A stretch of 64,000 bases of DNA from NCBI GenBank assembly GCA_900551115.1, contig URUY01000009.1, positions 50,152 through 114,151 on the forward strand. The letters are read 5' to 3'. The translations under genes were made by a program, and so were the position numbers. Under the pieces are notes generated by a model that did no database searches, was not told where the DNA came from, and saw nothing but the letters and a program-made list of their open reading frames with translations. How positions within the stretch are numbered: the first letter of the stretch is position 1; the number at the start of each line of letters is the position of its first letter. This stretch comes from an uncultured Lachnospiraceae bacterium. Its GTDB lineage: Bacteria > Bacillota > Clostridia > Lachnospirales > Lachnospiraceae. Below are positions 24,739 to 32,919 of the stretch, piece by piece.

Positions 24739-25393
24739 AGCGGTACCCTACTCCCCATTCTGTGATAATATGTTTCGGCTTTTTAGAATCTTCCTCTATT
24801 TTTTCACGCAGCCATCTGATATGTACTGCCAGAGTCTGAAGCTCTGAATCGCTGTCGCTCCCCCATATGGCATTAAAGAGATATTCCTTCTTTAAGGTGA
24901 CATTTTTATTCTCCATTAAAAGCCTCAAAAGCTCAAATTCTTTTTCTGTCACGTTCACTGCTTTATCATCTATTTTTAAAACATGATTTATGGTGTTTAG
25001 CCTCAGCCTGCCTTCCGCAATCTCACAGACACCATATTTGCGTTTAAAAATACCGTTAATTTTTGCCAAAAGGATATCTATATCATATGGCTTTTCAATA
25101 TAATCATCTGCACCCAGATTTAACCCTTTCAACTTATCTTCCTTTTGGTTTTTGGCACTGGCAATGAGAATGTGCGTATTAGACTCTTCTCTAATCCTGG
25201 AACACACATAAAATCCATCCATTCCCGGAAGCATAATATCAAGGATTACCAGCTTGGCGCCATACTTTTCATATAAATCAAGCGCCTTTTCTCCCGTATC
25301 AGCCACACTCACTATGTAATTTTCTTTTTGAAGAAAATCTCTGAGAAGTATTGCTATTTCCTGATTATCCTCCACAATAAGTATATCCAACAT
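24731..25393 (-). CDS. OmpR-family response regulator
   Basis: 220 aa. The receiver domain has the acidic pair in LIVEDNQE, the phosphoacceptor D52 in LVILDIMLPGMDG, and the conserved Lys in YIEKPYD. The C-terminal winged helix carries NVTEKEFELLRLLMENKNVT and LQTLAVHIRWLREKIEED, which is OmpR/PhoB type. ATG at 25393 follows AGAGGAT. It is the first gene of the cassette with the kinase and the ABC transporter that it probably controls. Confidence 0.92.
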   Translation of the reverse strand: MLDILIVEDNQEIAILLRDFLQKENYIVSVADTGEKALDLYEKYGAKLVILDIMLPGMDGFYVCSRIREESNTHILIASAKNQKEDKLKGLNLGADDYIEKPYDIDILLAKINGIFKRKYGVCEIAEGRLRLNTINHVLKIDDKAVNVTEKEFELLRLLMENKNVTLKKEYLFNAIWGSDSDSELQTLAVHIRWLREKIEEDSKKPKHIITEWGVGYRFE

Positions 25394-25450
25394 GATAGTA
25401 ATCCTCTTCTGTTTACACCGTTCCTAAATGCCCTTGTTGTATTTTTTGTT

Positions 25451-25592
25451 TGGACAACAAACAGACTGTCTCGACATTTGTTGAGGGTGTGCTTCAGATG
25501 CCTGGAAGGCGGAATTAAGTCTTGGCGGAAGCGTTATTTTTCCTGCCAAAACAACATATATTTGGTTTTCAAAATTCTCAACACTGTCAACA
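25451..25592 (-). repeat. RhuM-associated repeat, copy A
   Basis: About 140 bp, closely similar to 26861-27003; the most conserved core is 25477-25547. Each copy lies just 3' of a RhuM gene on the same strand. On the minus strand one frame is open through the repeat and similar between copies (GKITLPPRLNSAFQASEAHP here, GKITPPPRPNSAFQASESQP in B), but this copy has an upstream in-frame stop. It may be a gene remnant or a non-coding element. Confidence 0.7.
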
Positions 25593-25653
25593 TGCTCTGG
25601 TATCTAAAACTCTCTTTAATTTCATCATCTATGTAGTAATACATTTTCCTTTA

Positions 25654-26663
25654 TTACTTACTGTTCTTTTTCACTGTGCTTTGAATGTTTTTAATACTTT
25701 CCAAATAGTCCTGTTCAACCGGTGACAAGTTCTGTACTTGATATTTTCTATACTCTTCTGTTGCTTTCTCGATTGCCTGTGCATGACTAATTGTTCCTGC
25801 CCCTTGCAGTAATTTTTCACCTGTAGTTCTTAAAACATTATCCAAATATCTGCCATATACATAGGATTATGACGCATAGCCTGAATTTCCGCAAAATCAA
25901 AGTAACCTGATACAATATTATTTAGAATTTTTAATTCTTCATCATTAAGATAATTCTTTGCAATACTTATATCTTTTAACGCCGGAAAATCACCGGAAAA
26001 ACTTTTTAATCCCATAAAAGGCTGACTTGCATCTACACGCTCATATATAACTTCCGCCGCTGTATGACCATGTGCTGCATAGTGTAATTTATTTTGCACC
26101 ATCTTAAAAAATGCAATAGATTCACTACTCTTAGGATTATAGTCAACACTTGTCGCATATAAATCAAGCACCTGACGATACATAACCTTTTCAGAGGAAC
26201 GAATATCCCGAATGCGATCTAATAATTCTTTCCAATAATTACCGCCACCCAGATTTTTTAGTCGTTCATCGTCCATTGTAAAGCCTTTTATCATATACTC
26301 TTTAAGGCGTTCGGTAGCCCACCGACGAAAATTTGTAGCAATTTTAGATTTCACCCTATAGCCAAGAGAAATAATCATATCAAGATTATAGTGTATTGTA
26401 TTATAGCTCTTTCCATCAGCTGCAGTTGTTCGGAATTTCCGAACAACTGCTTTTTCCTCCAATTCTTCCTCTTCAAAAATGTGCTTAATATGCTCACTAA
26501 TATTAGATTTGCTGGTTTGGTAAAGTTCACATAATTGCGCCTGCGTAAGCCAAACCGTCTCATCTTCAAATTTAACATCTATTTTCGTCTGTCCGTCTTC
26601 CGTTTGATATATAATAATCTCACTGCCTATAATGTTTAAATTATCTTTGCTTTTCTCCGCCAT
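25654..26663 (-). pseudogene. RhuM-family protein gene, frameshifted (copy 1)
   Basis: The first 277 codons from the ATG at 26663 encode a RhuM-family protein: VWLTQAQLCELYQTSKSNIS (N-terminal HTH-like segment), HYNLDMIISLGYRVKSKIAT, FTMDDERLKNLGGGNYW, RIRDIRSSEKVMYRQVLDLY and HYAAHGHTAAEVIYERVDAS. The frame then breaks near 25845 after MYMADIW. The missing C-terminus continues in another frame to 25654 as DNVLRTTGEKLLQGAGTISH and so on. Comparison with the intact copy at 27084 puts the break in the same place as its DWLETIDDYL helix. RhuM was first noted as a Salmonella pathogenicity-island protein; molecular function is unknown. ATG at 26663 follows AAAGGA. An intragenic palindrome is at 26422-26450. 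Confidence 0.8.
26422..26450. repeat. Intragenic perfect inverted repeat in RhuM copy 1
   Basis: A 14-1-14 bp perfect inverted repeat inside the coding sequence, over the codons for AVVRKFRTTA. It is in the same place of the protein as the imperfect 11-1-11 palindrome of copy 2, though the sequences differ. Confidence 0.9.
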
Positions 26664-26694
26664 TTGATTTCCTTTCTACTTTTATATTTATGAA

Positions 26695-26824
26695 TTATCC
26701 TCTTAATATCTCATCTATTTGTTCCGATTCAATTTGTTTTTTTTAATAATCGAAAGTCTTCAAACAACGAATTATTCTCATAAGTGACTTTACTCTCCGC
26801 CGCCTTCAAATCGTTCTCACTCAT
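26695..26824 (-). pseudogene. Short ORF upstream of RhuM copy 1, likely frameshifted
   Basis: From the ATG at 26824 a 31-codon frame reads MSENDLKAAESKVTYENNSL and ends FEDFRLLKKTN at 26729, just after a run of eight A on the minus strand. If one base is skipped in that run the frame goes on as KKQIESEQIDEILRG and stops at 26695, 31 bp before the RhuM start. The continuous version is a plausible small helical acidic protein of about 42 residues. No family recognised; could be a small partner of RhuM. RBS is weak. Confidence 0.35.
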
Positions 26825-26860
26825 TGTGAGTTCCACTTCTACATTCTATTTTGCATGATG

Positions 26861-27003
26861 TTTGGAAAGCAACACGATACTTTCGCAATTTGTTGAGGCT
26901 GTGATTCGGATGCCTGGAAGGCGGAATTTGGCCTTGGCGGAGGAGTTATTTTTCCTGTCAATACGGCATACCTTTCATATTCAAAACTCTCAACAGTGAT
27001 GAG
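26861..27003 (-). repeat. RhuM-associated repeat, copy B
   Basis: Second copy of the element at 25451-25592, again 3' of a RhuM gene on the same strand. Here it lies in a 71-codon open frame (27054 to 26839) without a credible RBS, so coding status is doubtful. Confidence 0.7.
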
Positions 27004-27033
27004 AGTTTTGGTACCGTCCTCCTCATTCATATT

Positions 27034-27053
27034 TGTGCAACGGTCGTTGCACA
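27034..27053. repeat. 9-2-9 perfect palindrome after RhuM copy 2
   Basis: TGTGCAACG-GT-CGTTGCACA, 31 bp beyond the stop codon of RhuM copy 2. No T-run follows on the minus strand, so a terminator role is weak; could be an operator or a decayed end of the cassette. Confidence 0.5.
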
Positions 27054-27083
27054 TTTAATAGCTGTCTCTATATCTGATTCGTT

Positions 27084-28079
27084 TCAATTATTCCAGCCCT
27101 CTAATTCCCTGATACTCTCTATAAAATGCTTCTCAACCGTTGACAGAAGTTCATCTTGTTTCTTTCGATATTTTTCATATTCCTCATGCGCTTTATCAAT
27201 CGCCTGTTTATGGGTTACACGCCCTTTTGTTGTTAAAATATCCCGTCTGGTCATTTTAAGATAATCGTCAATCGTCTCCAGCCAATCCTTCATGTACATC
27301 GGTTCATGTGCTAACGCCCGTACCTCGGCAATGTCAAGATACGCTGACACAATTTTATTCAATGCATCCAACTCCATCTGATTCAGATAATTCTTTGCAA
27401 TCTCCGTGTCGGAACGCTTGATTTGCTTCCCCTCCCACGAGGTCAGTCCCATATTTTCCCTCTCTGCATCCGCACGCTGATAAACAATTTCTGCTGCGGT
27501 ATGCTGATGTGCTGCCCAGTGCATTTTATTTTGTACCTGCTTGAAGAATAAAACAGAAGCTTCTGCACTTGGATTATAGTCAATACTCGTGGCGTAAATT
27601 TCAAGCACTTTCCGCCAAAAAACCTTTTCCGAAGAACGGATGTCACGAATACGGGTCAGCAGTTCATCAAAATAGTTTCCTCCGCCCAATCGCTTTAGGC
27701 GGTCATCATCCAAAGCAAATCCCTTTTTCATATATTCTTTCAAAATAGAACTTGCCCAAATACGGAACTGTGTGCCACGCAAGGATTTCACACGATAACC
27801 AACAGAAATAATCACATCCAGATTATAGTACTCAATATCTCTGGATACCTGACGCCTGCCCTCCGTTTGAACTGTTGCAAATTTTGCAACGGTTGCTTCC
27901 TGACGAAGTTCACCCTCTGAAAAAATATTTTTTATATGCCGGGATATGGTCGATTTATCACGTTGAAACAACTCTGCTATTTGATCCAAAGACAGCCAGA
28001 CCGTATCTTCATCGAAAGTAACTTCAATCTTTGTTAAACCGTCCTCTGTTGTGTACATAATTATATTTGAGTTATTCAT
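27084..28079 (-). CDS. rhuM: RhuM-family protein (copy 2, intact)
   Basis: 331 aa. N-terminal HTH-like part VWLSLDQIAELFQRDKSTIS, then HIKNIFSEGELRQEATVAKF, YYNLDVIISVGYRVKSLRGT, FALDDDRLKRLGGGNYFDEL, RIRDIRSSEKVFWRKVLEIY and HWAAHQHTAAEIVYQRADAE, then a helical C-terminus with ILTTKGRVTHKQAIDKAHEE. The frame is complete, unlike copy 1. I prefer the ATG at 28079, 10 nt after GGAG; 28088 would be too close to it. The upstream region holds the relic of a small XRE gene resembling the one at 19906, so an XRE plus KilA/ORF6N/RhuM-type pair seems to be the ancestral unit. Function unknown; often found on islands and near restriction systems. An 11-1-11 palindrome with one mismatch lies at 27871-27893. 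Confidence 0.8.
   Translation of the reverse strand: MNNSNIIMYTTEDGLTKIEVTFDEDTVWLSLDQIAELFQRDKSTISRHIKNIFSEGELRQEATVAKFATVQTEGRRQVSRDIEYYNLDVIISVGYRVKSLRGTQFRIWASSILKEYMKKGFALDDDRLKRLGGGNYFDELLTRIRDIRSSEKVFWRKVLEIYATSIDYNPSAEASVLFFKQVQNKMHWAAHQHTAAEIVYQRADAERENMGLTSWEGKQIKRSDTEIAKNYLNQMELDALNKIVSAYLDIAEVRALAHEPMYMKDWLETIDDYLKMTRRDILTTKGRVTHKQAIDKAHEEYEKYRKKQDELLSTVEKHFIESIRELEGWNN
27871..27893. repeat. Intragenic inverted repeat in RhuM copy 2
   Basis: Arms 27871-27881 and 27883-27893 match at 10 of 11 positions around one central base, over the codons for TVAKFATV, the place homologous to the palindrome of copy 1. Confidence 0.85.
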
Positions 28080-28080
28080 A

Positions 28081-28176
28081 TTCTTCATTCTCCTTGCAAA
28101 GATTCTCTTGTCGAATATAGTAAGTACTCCCTCAAGCGAAGCACATATTCTGGCACCTAACGATTATCTATTTCCG
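28081..28176 (-). pseudogene. Remnant of a small XRE regulator gene
   Basis: The sequence aligns along its length with the 3' half of the intact xre gene (compare 19921-20015). Translated on the minus strand it gives EIDNR, a stop, then VPEYVLRLREYLLY, against ELDNRHAPEYVLRLLEYYIC in the intact protein. The 5' half with the helix-turn-helix is gone. It sits directly upstream of RhuM copy 2, as the intact gene sits upstream of ORF6N. Confidence 0.7.
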
Positions 28177-28326
28177 AGAAAACAACCATCTAGTAAGATA
28201 TTACATTCTTCTGCAACCGCCCAGACATACCATACGTTAAAGGATAAAAGAAAGGCCATATAGCAGCTACACATAAAATGCCATCAGCTAACAAACCGAA
28301 TTGGGATAGTCATCATCTACGTTCCT

Positions 28327-28756
28327 CTATTCATTATTATCTGACGTAGTATGTATACTTTCAAAAATTTTCTTTTTAATTTCATCTTGTAATTCAGGAG
28401 AATTCAACGCATTACCAATGCATCCCATTAAAAAGACCTGTCATAATGCTCCCAGCAGCATTATATTTCGCAGTATTCTCTAATTCACTTTCTTTGAATA
28501 TCAACTTATTTTCATGTTCCTTTTGCATAATTTCAAGCTGATACATATGTTCCTTTTCCTTCAATTCCATCTCCAAACGATGTTGTTCACGGATAGCATT
28601 GATATCAATTTTATGTTGTTCCATCAATTTTTCAACTTCATGTCTATTGGCCAATTCGAGTTTCATATTCTCAGCCTTTGCTTGACTCTTAGCCAAAACA
28701 AAACTGATAATACCACTTAAAATTGCAGGGACACAAGCAATCAATAGAGTTTCCAT
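28327..28756 (-). pseudogene. Small single-pass membrane coiled-coil protein, frameshifted near C-terminus
   Basis: The ATG at 28756 opens a frame with one N-terminal transmembrane helix (METLLIACVPAILSGIISFVL) and then a long Lys/Glu-rich coiled coil (about 30-95). It stops at 28412 after SIMTGLFNGMHW. In the next frame coding continues without a break to a stop at 28327: MGCIGNALNSPELQDEIKKK, then IFESIHTTSDNNE. The switch is at a run of five A on the plus strand (28430-28434). One base fewer restores a protein of about 142 residues. Function unknown. The RBS (GAAGAG) is weak. It may be a true pseudogene or a sequencing artefact. Confidence 0.6.
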
Positions 28757-28777
28757 AAAAATTCTCTTCACTATGTC

Positions 28778-30265
28778 TTATTTCATCCTCTTCTTTAATT
28801 TCACGCAGACCTCACAATTCGCCGTCCAGGGGAACTGGTCCACAGCTACCGCTCTCTCCACCTCATAGCCATTTGCCAGAAAGACCTCCAAATCACGGGC
28901 AAGGCTTGTCGGCTTGCAGGAAATGTAGACGATTCTGTCCACGCCATAGTGAATAATCTTGGGGAGCGCCTTGGGATGAATGCCGTCTCTTGGCGGGTCT
29001 AAAATAATCAAATCCGGCTTTTCTTCCACCTCGTCCAATACCTTAAGCACGTCTCCTGCGATAAACTCACAATTCGTAAGGCCGTTTAATTCCGCATTCT
29101 TTCCGGCAGCCAAAACTGCCTCTTCCACAATTTCCACACCGATAACCTTTTTTGCCACCGGTGCCATAAGCTGGGCAATCGTGCCTGTACCGCTGTATAA
29201 GTCAAAAACCACCTTGGAAGGTTTACCGTCTTCTGTATCATTTAACAGACTGCCGATATACTCTCTGGCAGTACGGTAAAGCACCTCTGCCCCCAGTGAA
29301 TTAGTCTGGAAGAATGAAAATGCCGAAATCCTGAATTTTAATCCGAGAAGCTCTTCATAGAAGAAATCCTGTCCGTAAAGAACACGGGTTTCATCGCTCT
29401 TTATGACATCTGCTACCGAATCATTTATGATATGCAGAATACCGCTAATCCTGCCGGTCAAAAGAGGTACGCTCTTTACCACCTCGCAGAAGCCCTGCAG
29501 CAGCTCTTCTAACGTATATTGTACCTGCACATTAGCTGTCTGTGCTTTCTTTTCCGTAACCTGTGCATTGTCACCGGTGATATCCTTACCCCTTACCGGA
29601 TTCTGCGATGTCGTTACCAGTGCTATTAAAATTTCTCCTGTCCTTACTGCCTTTCTGACTAACAGATGCCTGAGGAACCCCTCATGGGTCAGTCTGTGGA
29701 AAAAGCTTATGTTTCTTTCTGCAAAATAAGAAAGCACCGCCTGTAAAATCTGCCTGTAATCCTCATCTACCAGCTTACAGTCATTTACCGTAACGATATC
29801 ATAAAAGCTGCCCCGCTTATGCATGCCTAATGCAAGGGGGCCGTCCTTTACCTCATCTCCGAAGGAAAATTCCATTTTATTACGATATTCATACATACAG
29901 GGGCTTTTTTTGATGCCCTCCCAGACATAGGGCTTTTGTTTTCCCAAAAGTACATTATCAAGCAGCTTTTTAACCTGCTCCTCTTTAATCTTTACCTGTT
30001 CCTCATAAGGAAGAGACAAATATGTACAACCTCCGCACAGACCAAAATGGGAACACGGACTGCCGGTTTCAAGAGGCGATTTAGCAATCACCTCCAAAAG
30101 CCGGCCTTCCGCCTTCCCTTTTCTTTGCTTATTCACACAAAAAAGTATTTTCTGTCCGGGCAGGCTGTTCTTTACAATACAGGTTTCCTCTCCCACTCGC
30201 ACGATGCCTTTATTGGGAAATTCTACCCGTTCTACGACTCCTTCATAAACCTGTCCTTTTTTCAT
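28778..30265 (-). CDS. rlmD: 23S rRNA (uracil-5-)-methyltransferase, RlmD/TrmA family
   Basis: 495 aa. An N-terminal TRAM-like OB domain (1-60) is followed by an Fe-S motif CSHFGLCGGCTYLSL. The SAM-binding domain has VFDLYSGTGTIAQLMAPVAK and ILDPPRDGIHPKALPKI. VYISCKPTSLARDLEVF carries the catalytic Cys that attacks uridine C6. It methylates a uridine in 23S rRNA using S-adenosylmethionine; the exact site (U1939 or U747) cannot be told. An insertion of about 25 polar residues (near 235-260, NPVRGKDITGDNAQVTEKK) is unusual. ATG at 30265 follows GAGAGG. The symbol is by family only. Confidence 0.88.
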   Translation of the reverse strand: MKKGQVYEGVVERVEFPNKGIVRVGEETCIVKNSLPGQKILFCVNKQRKGKAEGRLLEVIAKSPLETGSPCSHFGLCGGCTYLSLPYEEQVKIKEEQVKKLLDNVLLGKQKPYVWEGIKKSPCMYEYRNKMEFSFGDEVKDGPLALGMHKRGSFYDIVTVNDCKLVDEDYRQILQAVLSYFAERNISFFHRLTHEGFLRHLLVRKAVRTGEILIALVTTSQNPVRGKDITGDNAQVTEKKAQTANVQVQYTLEELLQGFCEVVKSVPLLTGRISGILHIINDSVADVIKSDETRVLYGQDFFYEELLGLKFRISAFSFFQTNSLGAEVLYRTAREYIGSLLNDTEDGKPSKVVFDLYSGTGTIAQLMAPVAKKVIGVEIVEEAVLAAGKNAELNGLTNCEFIAGDVLKVLDEVEEKPDLIILDPPRDGIHPKALPKIIHYGVDRIVYISCKPTSLARDLEVFLANGYEVERAVAVDQFPWTANCEVCVKLKKRMK

Positions 30266-30306
30266 AAAAACCTCTCAATACAATTAATACCGATAATACC
30301 GGCTTC

Positions 30307-30570
30307 CTACGCTTCCGGCGCGTCATCTTCAAAGACTTCGTCCTCGTCCTCAAACGCATCTTCAAATTCGTCTTCAAACTCATCCTCGAAATCTTCTAAA
30401 TAATCGGGTTTTAAGTAACGGTACACTGCATATGCAATCGCTGCAACTGCAACCACTGCACCAATGATGGCCAACACCCAAAGCACTACATTGCATTTTT
30501 TCTTTTCTTCTTTTTTGCTTAATAACTCATTTGCTTTTACCATGTCAATCAAAGACTCTAATTTGTTCAT
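30307..30570 (-). CDS. Small membrane protein with acidic tail
   Basis: 87 aa from the ATG at 30570, with AAAGGTGG eight bases upstream. A short amphipathic N-terminus with lysines is followed by one transmembrane helix (about 29-50, VVLWVLAIIGAVVAVAAIAY). The last 30 residues are almost all Asp, Glu and Phe in repeats of the type FEDEFEDEFEDAFED. It lies between rlmD and pcrA on the same strand. The acidic tail could bind cations or a basic partner; no function is known. Confidence 0.65.
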   Translation of the reverse strand: MNKLESLIDMVKANELLSKKEEKKKCNVVLWVLAIIGAVVAVAAIAYAVYRYLKPDYLEDFEDEFEDEFEDAFEDEDEVFEDDAPEA

Positions 30571-30646
30571 AAAATAGACCACCTTTCTACACTTATTATA
30601 GTATGCCGCATTTTATAAATAGTATAGCATGATTGTTTTCTTTTTG

Positions 30647-32917
30647 CTATACTCTTTTCAATTTTGCAAATGACGCATACATGACCTTTTGGCCTGCCTT
30701 GTCAAAATTAACCGTAACCTTGTAATCCCTGGGTTCCTTTTGCAGATTGATTACCGTTCCCTCACCGTATTTTACATGTTTGATACGGTCTCCTTCCCCG
30801 TAATCAGGAGCCGTTGGTGCATCTTTAAAGCCCCCCTTGGAAATGCCTGCCAGTTCGTTAAGCGCACCTATTCCCTGGGCAATATAGGGCTTCCTTGCAG
30901 GTGCAGTTGCCCTCGGACGCAGGATTGCTTTCGGTCTGAAATCATATTCCTCCTGTAAGCTTTCCTTTTCAGTTTTCCGCATGGAGGGTAATGTATTGTC
31001 CAAAAGTTCATTGGGAATCTCTTTTATAAAACGGCTGATGGGATTATATTGTGTTTCTCCCCTGATCATCCGCATCTTGGCACAGGTAAGCGTCAGCTCC
31101 TCCTTTGCTCTGGTAATACCCACATAGGCAAGGCGGCGCTCCTCCTCCATCTCTGCCTTATCGTCTGACATAATCGTCATATAACCCGGAAACAGACCGT
31201 CCTCCATACCTGCCAGGTATACGTTGGAAAATTCCAGTCCCTTTGCGCTGTGAAGCGTCATTAAAAGGACCTTGTCGTCACTTTCGCCCACACCGTCAAT
31301 ATCTGCCACCAGTGCAACCTCTTCTAAAAATTCACTTAAAGAAGGTTCATCATGCGTTTCTGTATAATAAGCCACCTTGCTGATTAATTCATCAATATTG
31401 GCAATGCGGTCCTCTGCCTCTTCCTCCCCGGCATTCTGAAGTTCCTGTATATATCCGGTCTTTTCCAGTACATCATCCACCAGCTCCTTTAGGTCAAAAT
31501 ATTCCAGTTTGCTCCTGAATGCCTGAATCATCAGTACAAAGGGTTCTATTTTGGAAGCCGCCTTCCCTAAAGTCATAATCCGGTCTGCTTCCCGCAATGC
31601 ATCATAAAAGCTGATGCTTCTTTCATCTGCGTACGCCTGTATCCTGTCGATGCTTGTCTGACCGATTCCCCGCTTCGGCACATTGATGATACGTTTTACT
31701 GCCACATCATCCTGACCGTTATCAATGGTTTTCAGATATGCCAAAATATCCTTTATTTCTCTTCTGGAATAGAAATTGACGCCTCCGACCACATCATAGG
31801 GCATCCCCTCTGCAATCATCCGCTCCTCTAACAGACGAGACTGGGCATTGGTTCTGTAAAGCACCGCACAGTCCTTGTATGATGCTTCTCCACGCCTTAC
31901 CTTATGCACAATGTCGTCAGCAATATATTCTGCCTCTTCATATGCCGTATCAAACTGCCTGAAATGAATACGGCTTCCGCCGTTCTTATCCGTCCAAAGC
32001 GCTTTTTCCTTACGGCTCCTGTTGTTTTTAATAACAGAGTTGGCAGCATCCAGAATGTTTTGGGTGGAACGGTAATTCTGCTCCAGCTTAATGACTGTTG
32101 CCTCGGAATACACCTTTTCAAAATCCAAAATATTGCGGATATTGGCACCCCTGAATTTATAAATAGACTGGTCATCATCGCCTACTACACAAAGATTGCG
32201 GTATTTATCCGCAAGCAGCCTTACAAACTCAAACTGTGCCGTATTGGTGTCCTGATATTCATCCACCATAATATACTTAAAACGCTGCTGATAGGAATAC
32301 AGCACCTCCGCATCAGCCTTAAACAGCTCTACCGTTTTCACAATCAGGTCATCAAAATCCAGCGCATTATTTTTTTTCAGCGCCGCCTGATATTCCCGGT
32401 ACACCATGGCAATTTTCTTTTTATTAAAGTCTCCCCCTGCCTGCAGTTCATACTCAATAGGAGAAATCAGTTCATCCTTGGCTGAGGATATAGCCCCTAA
32501 CAGGCTTCTCTCCTTATAAACCTTGGGGTCAAGCTCCAGTTTTTTGATAATCTCCTTCATCAGGGTCTTCTGGTCGTCAGTATCGTAGATTGTAAAATTG
32601 TTGCCGTATCCGATTCTGTCTATATAGCGTCTGAGTATCCTGACGCAGGTAGAATGGAAGGTTGCCACCCATATCTGTTCCGCTCCCATCCCAATCAGCT
32701 TATCTACTCTTTCCCTCATCTCGCCGGCAGCCTTGTTCGTAAAGGTAATTGCTAAAATATTCCACGGGTTTACGCCTATCTCATCAATCAGATAGGCTAC
32801 CCTGTGAGTCAACACCCTTGTCTTGCCGCTTCCCGCGCCTGCAAGCAGCAGGACAGGTCCGTCCACTGTAAAAACGCCCCGCTTCTGCGGTTCATTCAAT
32901 GTATCATATATACTCAT
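30647..32917 (-). CDS. pcrA: ATP-dependent DNA helicase PcrA/UvrD
   Basis: 756 aa, the usual size. Motifs in order: Q-motif and Walker A LAGAGSGKTRVLTHR (about 26-40), motif Ia ITFTNKAAGEM, motif II VDEYQDTN, motif III VVGDDDQSIYKFRGA, motif IV LEQNYRST, motif V VLLMTLHSAKGLEFSNVYLAG and motif VI RRLAYVGITRAKEEL. The C-terminus ends with the PcrA-type domain HVKYGEGTVINL. It is a 3'-5' helicase used in repair and replication restart. The start at 32917 is 3 bp beyond the stop of the upstream GGDEF/EAL gene, implying translational coupling. Confidence 0.93.
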   Translation of the reverse strand: MSIYDTLNEPQKRGVFTVDGPVLLLAGAGSGKTRVLTHRVAYLIDEIGVNPWNILAITFTNKAAGEMRERVDKLIGMGAEQIWVATFHSTCVRILRRYIDRIGYGNNFTIYDTDDQKTLMKEIIKKLELDPKVYKERSLLGAISSAKDELISPIEYELQAGGDFNKKKIAMVYREYQAALKKNNALDFDDLIVKTVELFKADAEVLYSYQQRFKYIMVDEYQDTNTAQFEFVRLLADKYRNLCVVGDDDQSIYKFRGANIRNILDFEKVYSEATVIKLEQNYRSTQNILDAANSVIKNNRSRKEKALWTDKNGGSRIHFRQFDTAYEEAEYIADDIVHKVRRGEASYKDCAVLYRTNAQSRLLEERMIAEGMPYDVVGGVNFYSRREIKDILAYLKTIDNGQDDVAVKRIINVPKRGIGQTSIDRIQAYADERSISFYDALREADRIMTLGKAASKIEPFVLMIQAFRSKLEYFDLKELVDDVLEKTGYIQELQNAGEEEAEDRIANIDELISKVAYYTETHDEPSLSEFLEEVALVADIDGVGESDDKVLLMTLHSAKGLEFSNVYLAGMEDGLFPGYMTIMSDDKAEMEEERRLAYVGITRAKEELTLTCAKMRMIRGETQYNPISRFIKEIPNELLDNTLPSMRKTEKESLQEEYDFRPKAILRPRATAPARKPYIAQGIGALNELAGISKGGFKDAPTAPDYGEGDRIKHVKYGEGTVINLQKEPRDYKVTVNFDKAGQKVMYASFAKLKRV

Positions 32918-32919
32918 GC

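Noticed and set aside
26839..27054. 71-codon ORF after RhuM copy 2 as a gene
   Set aside because: No RBS, and the related copy A has an in-frame stop; treated as a repeat.
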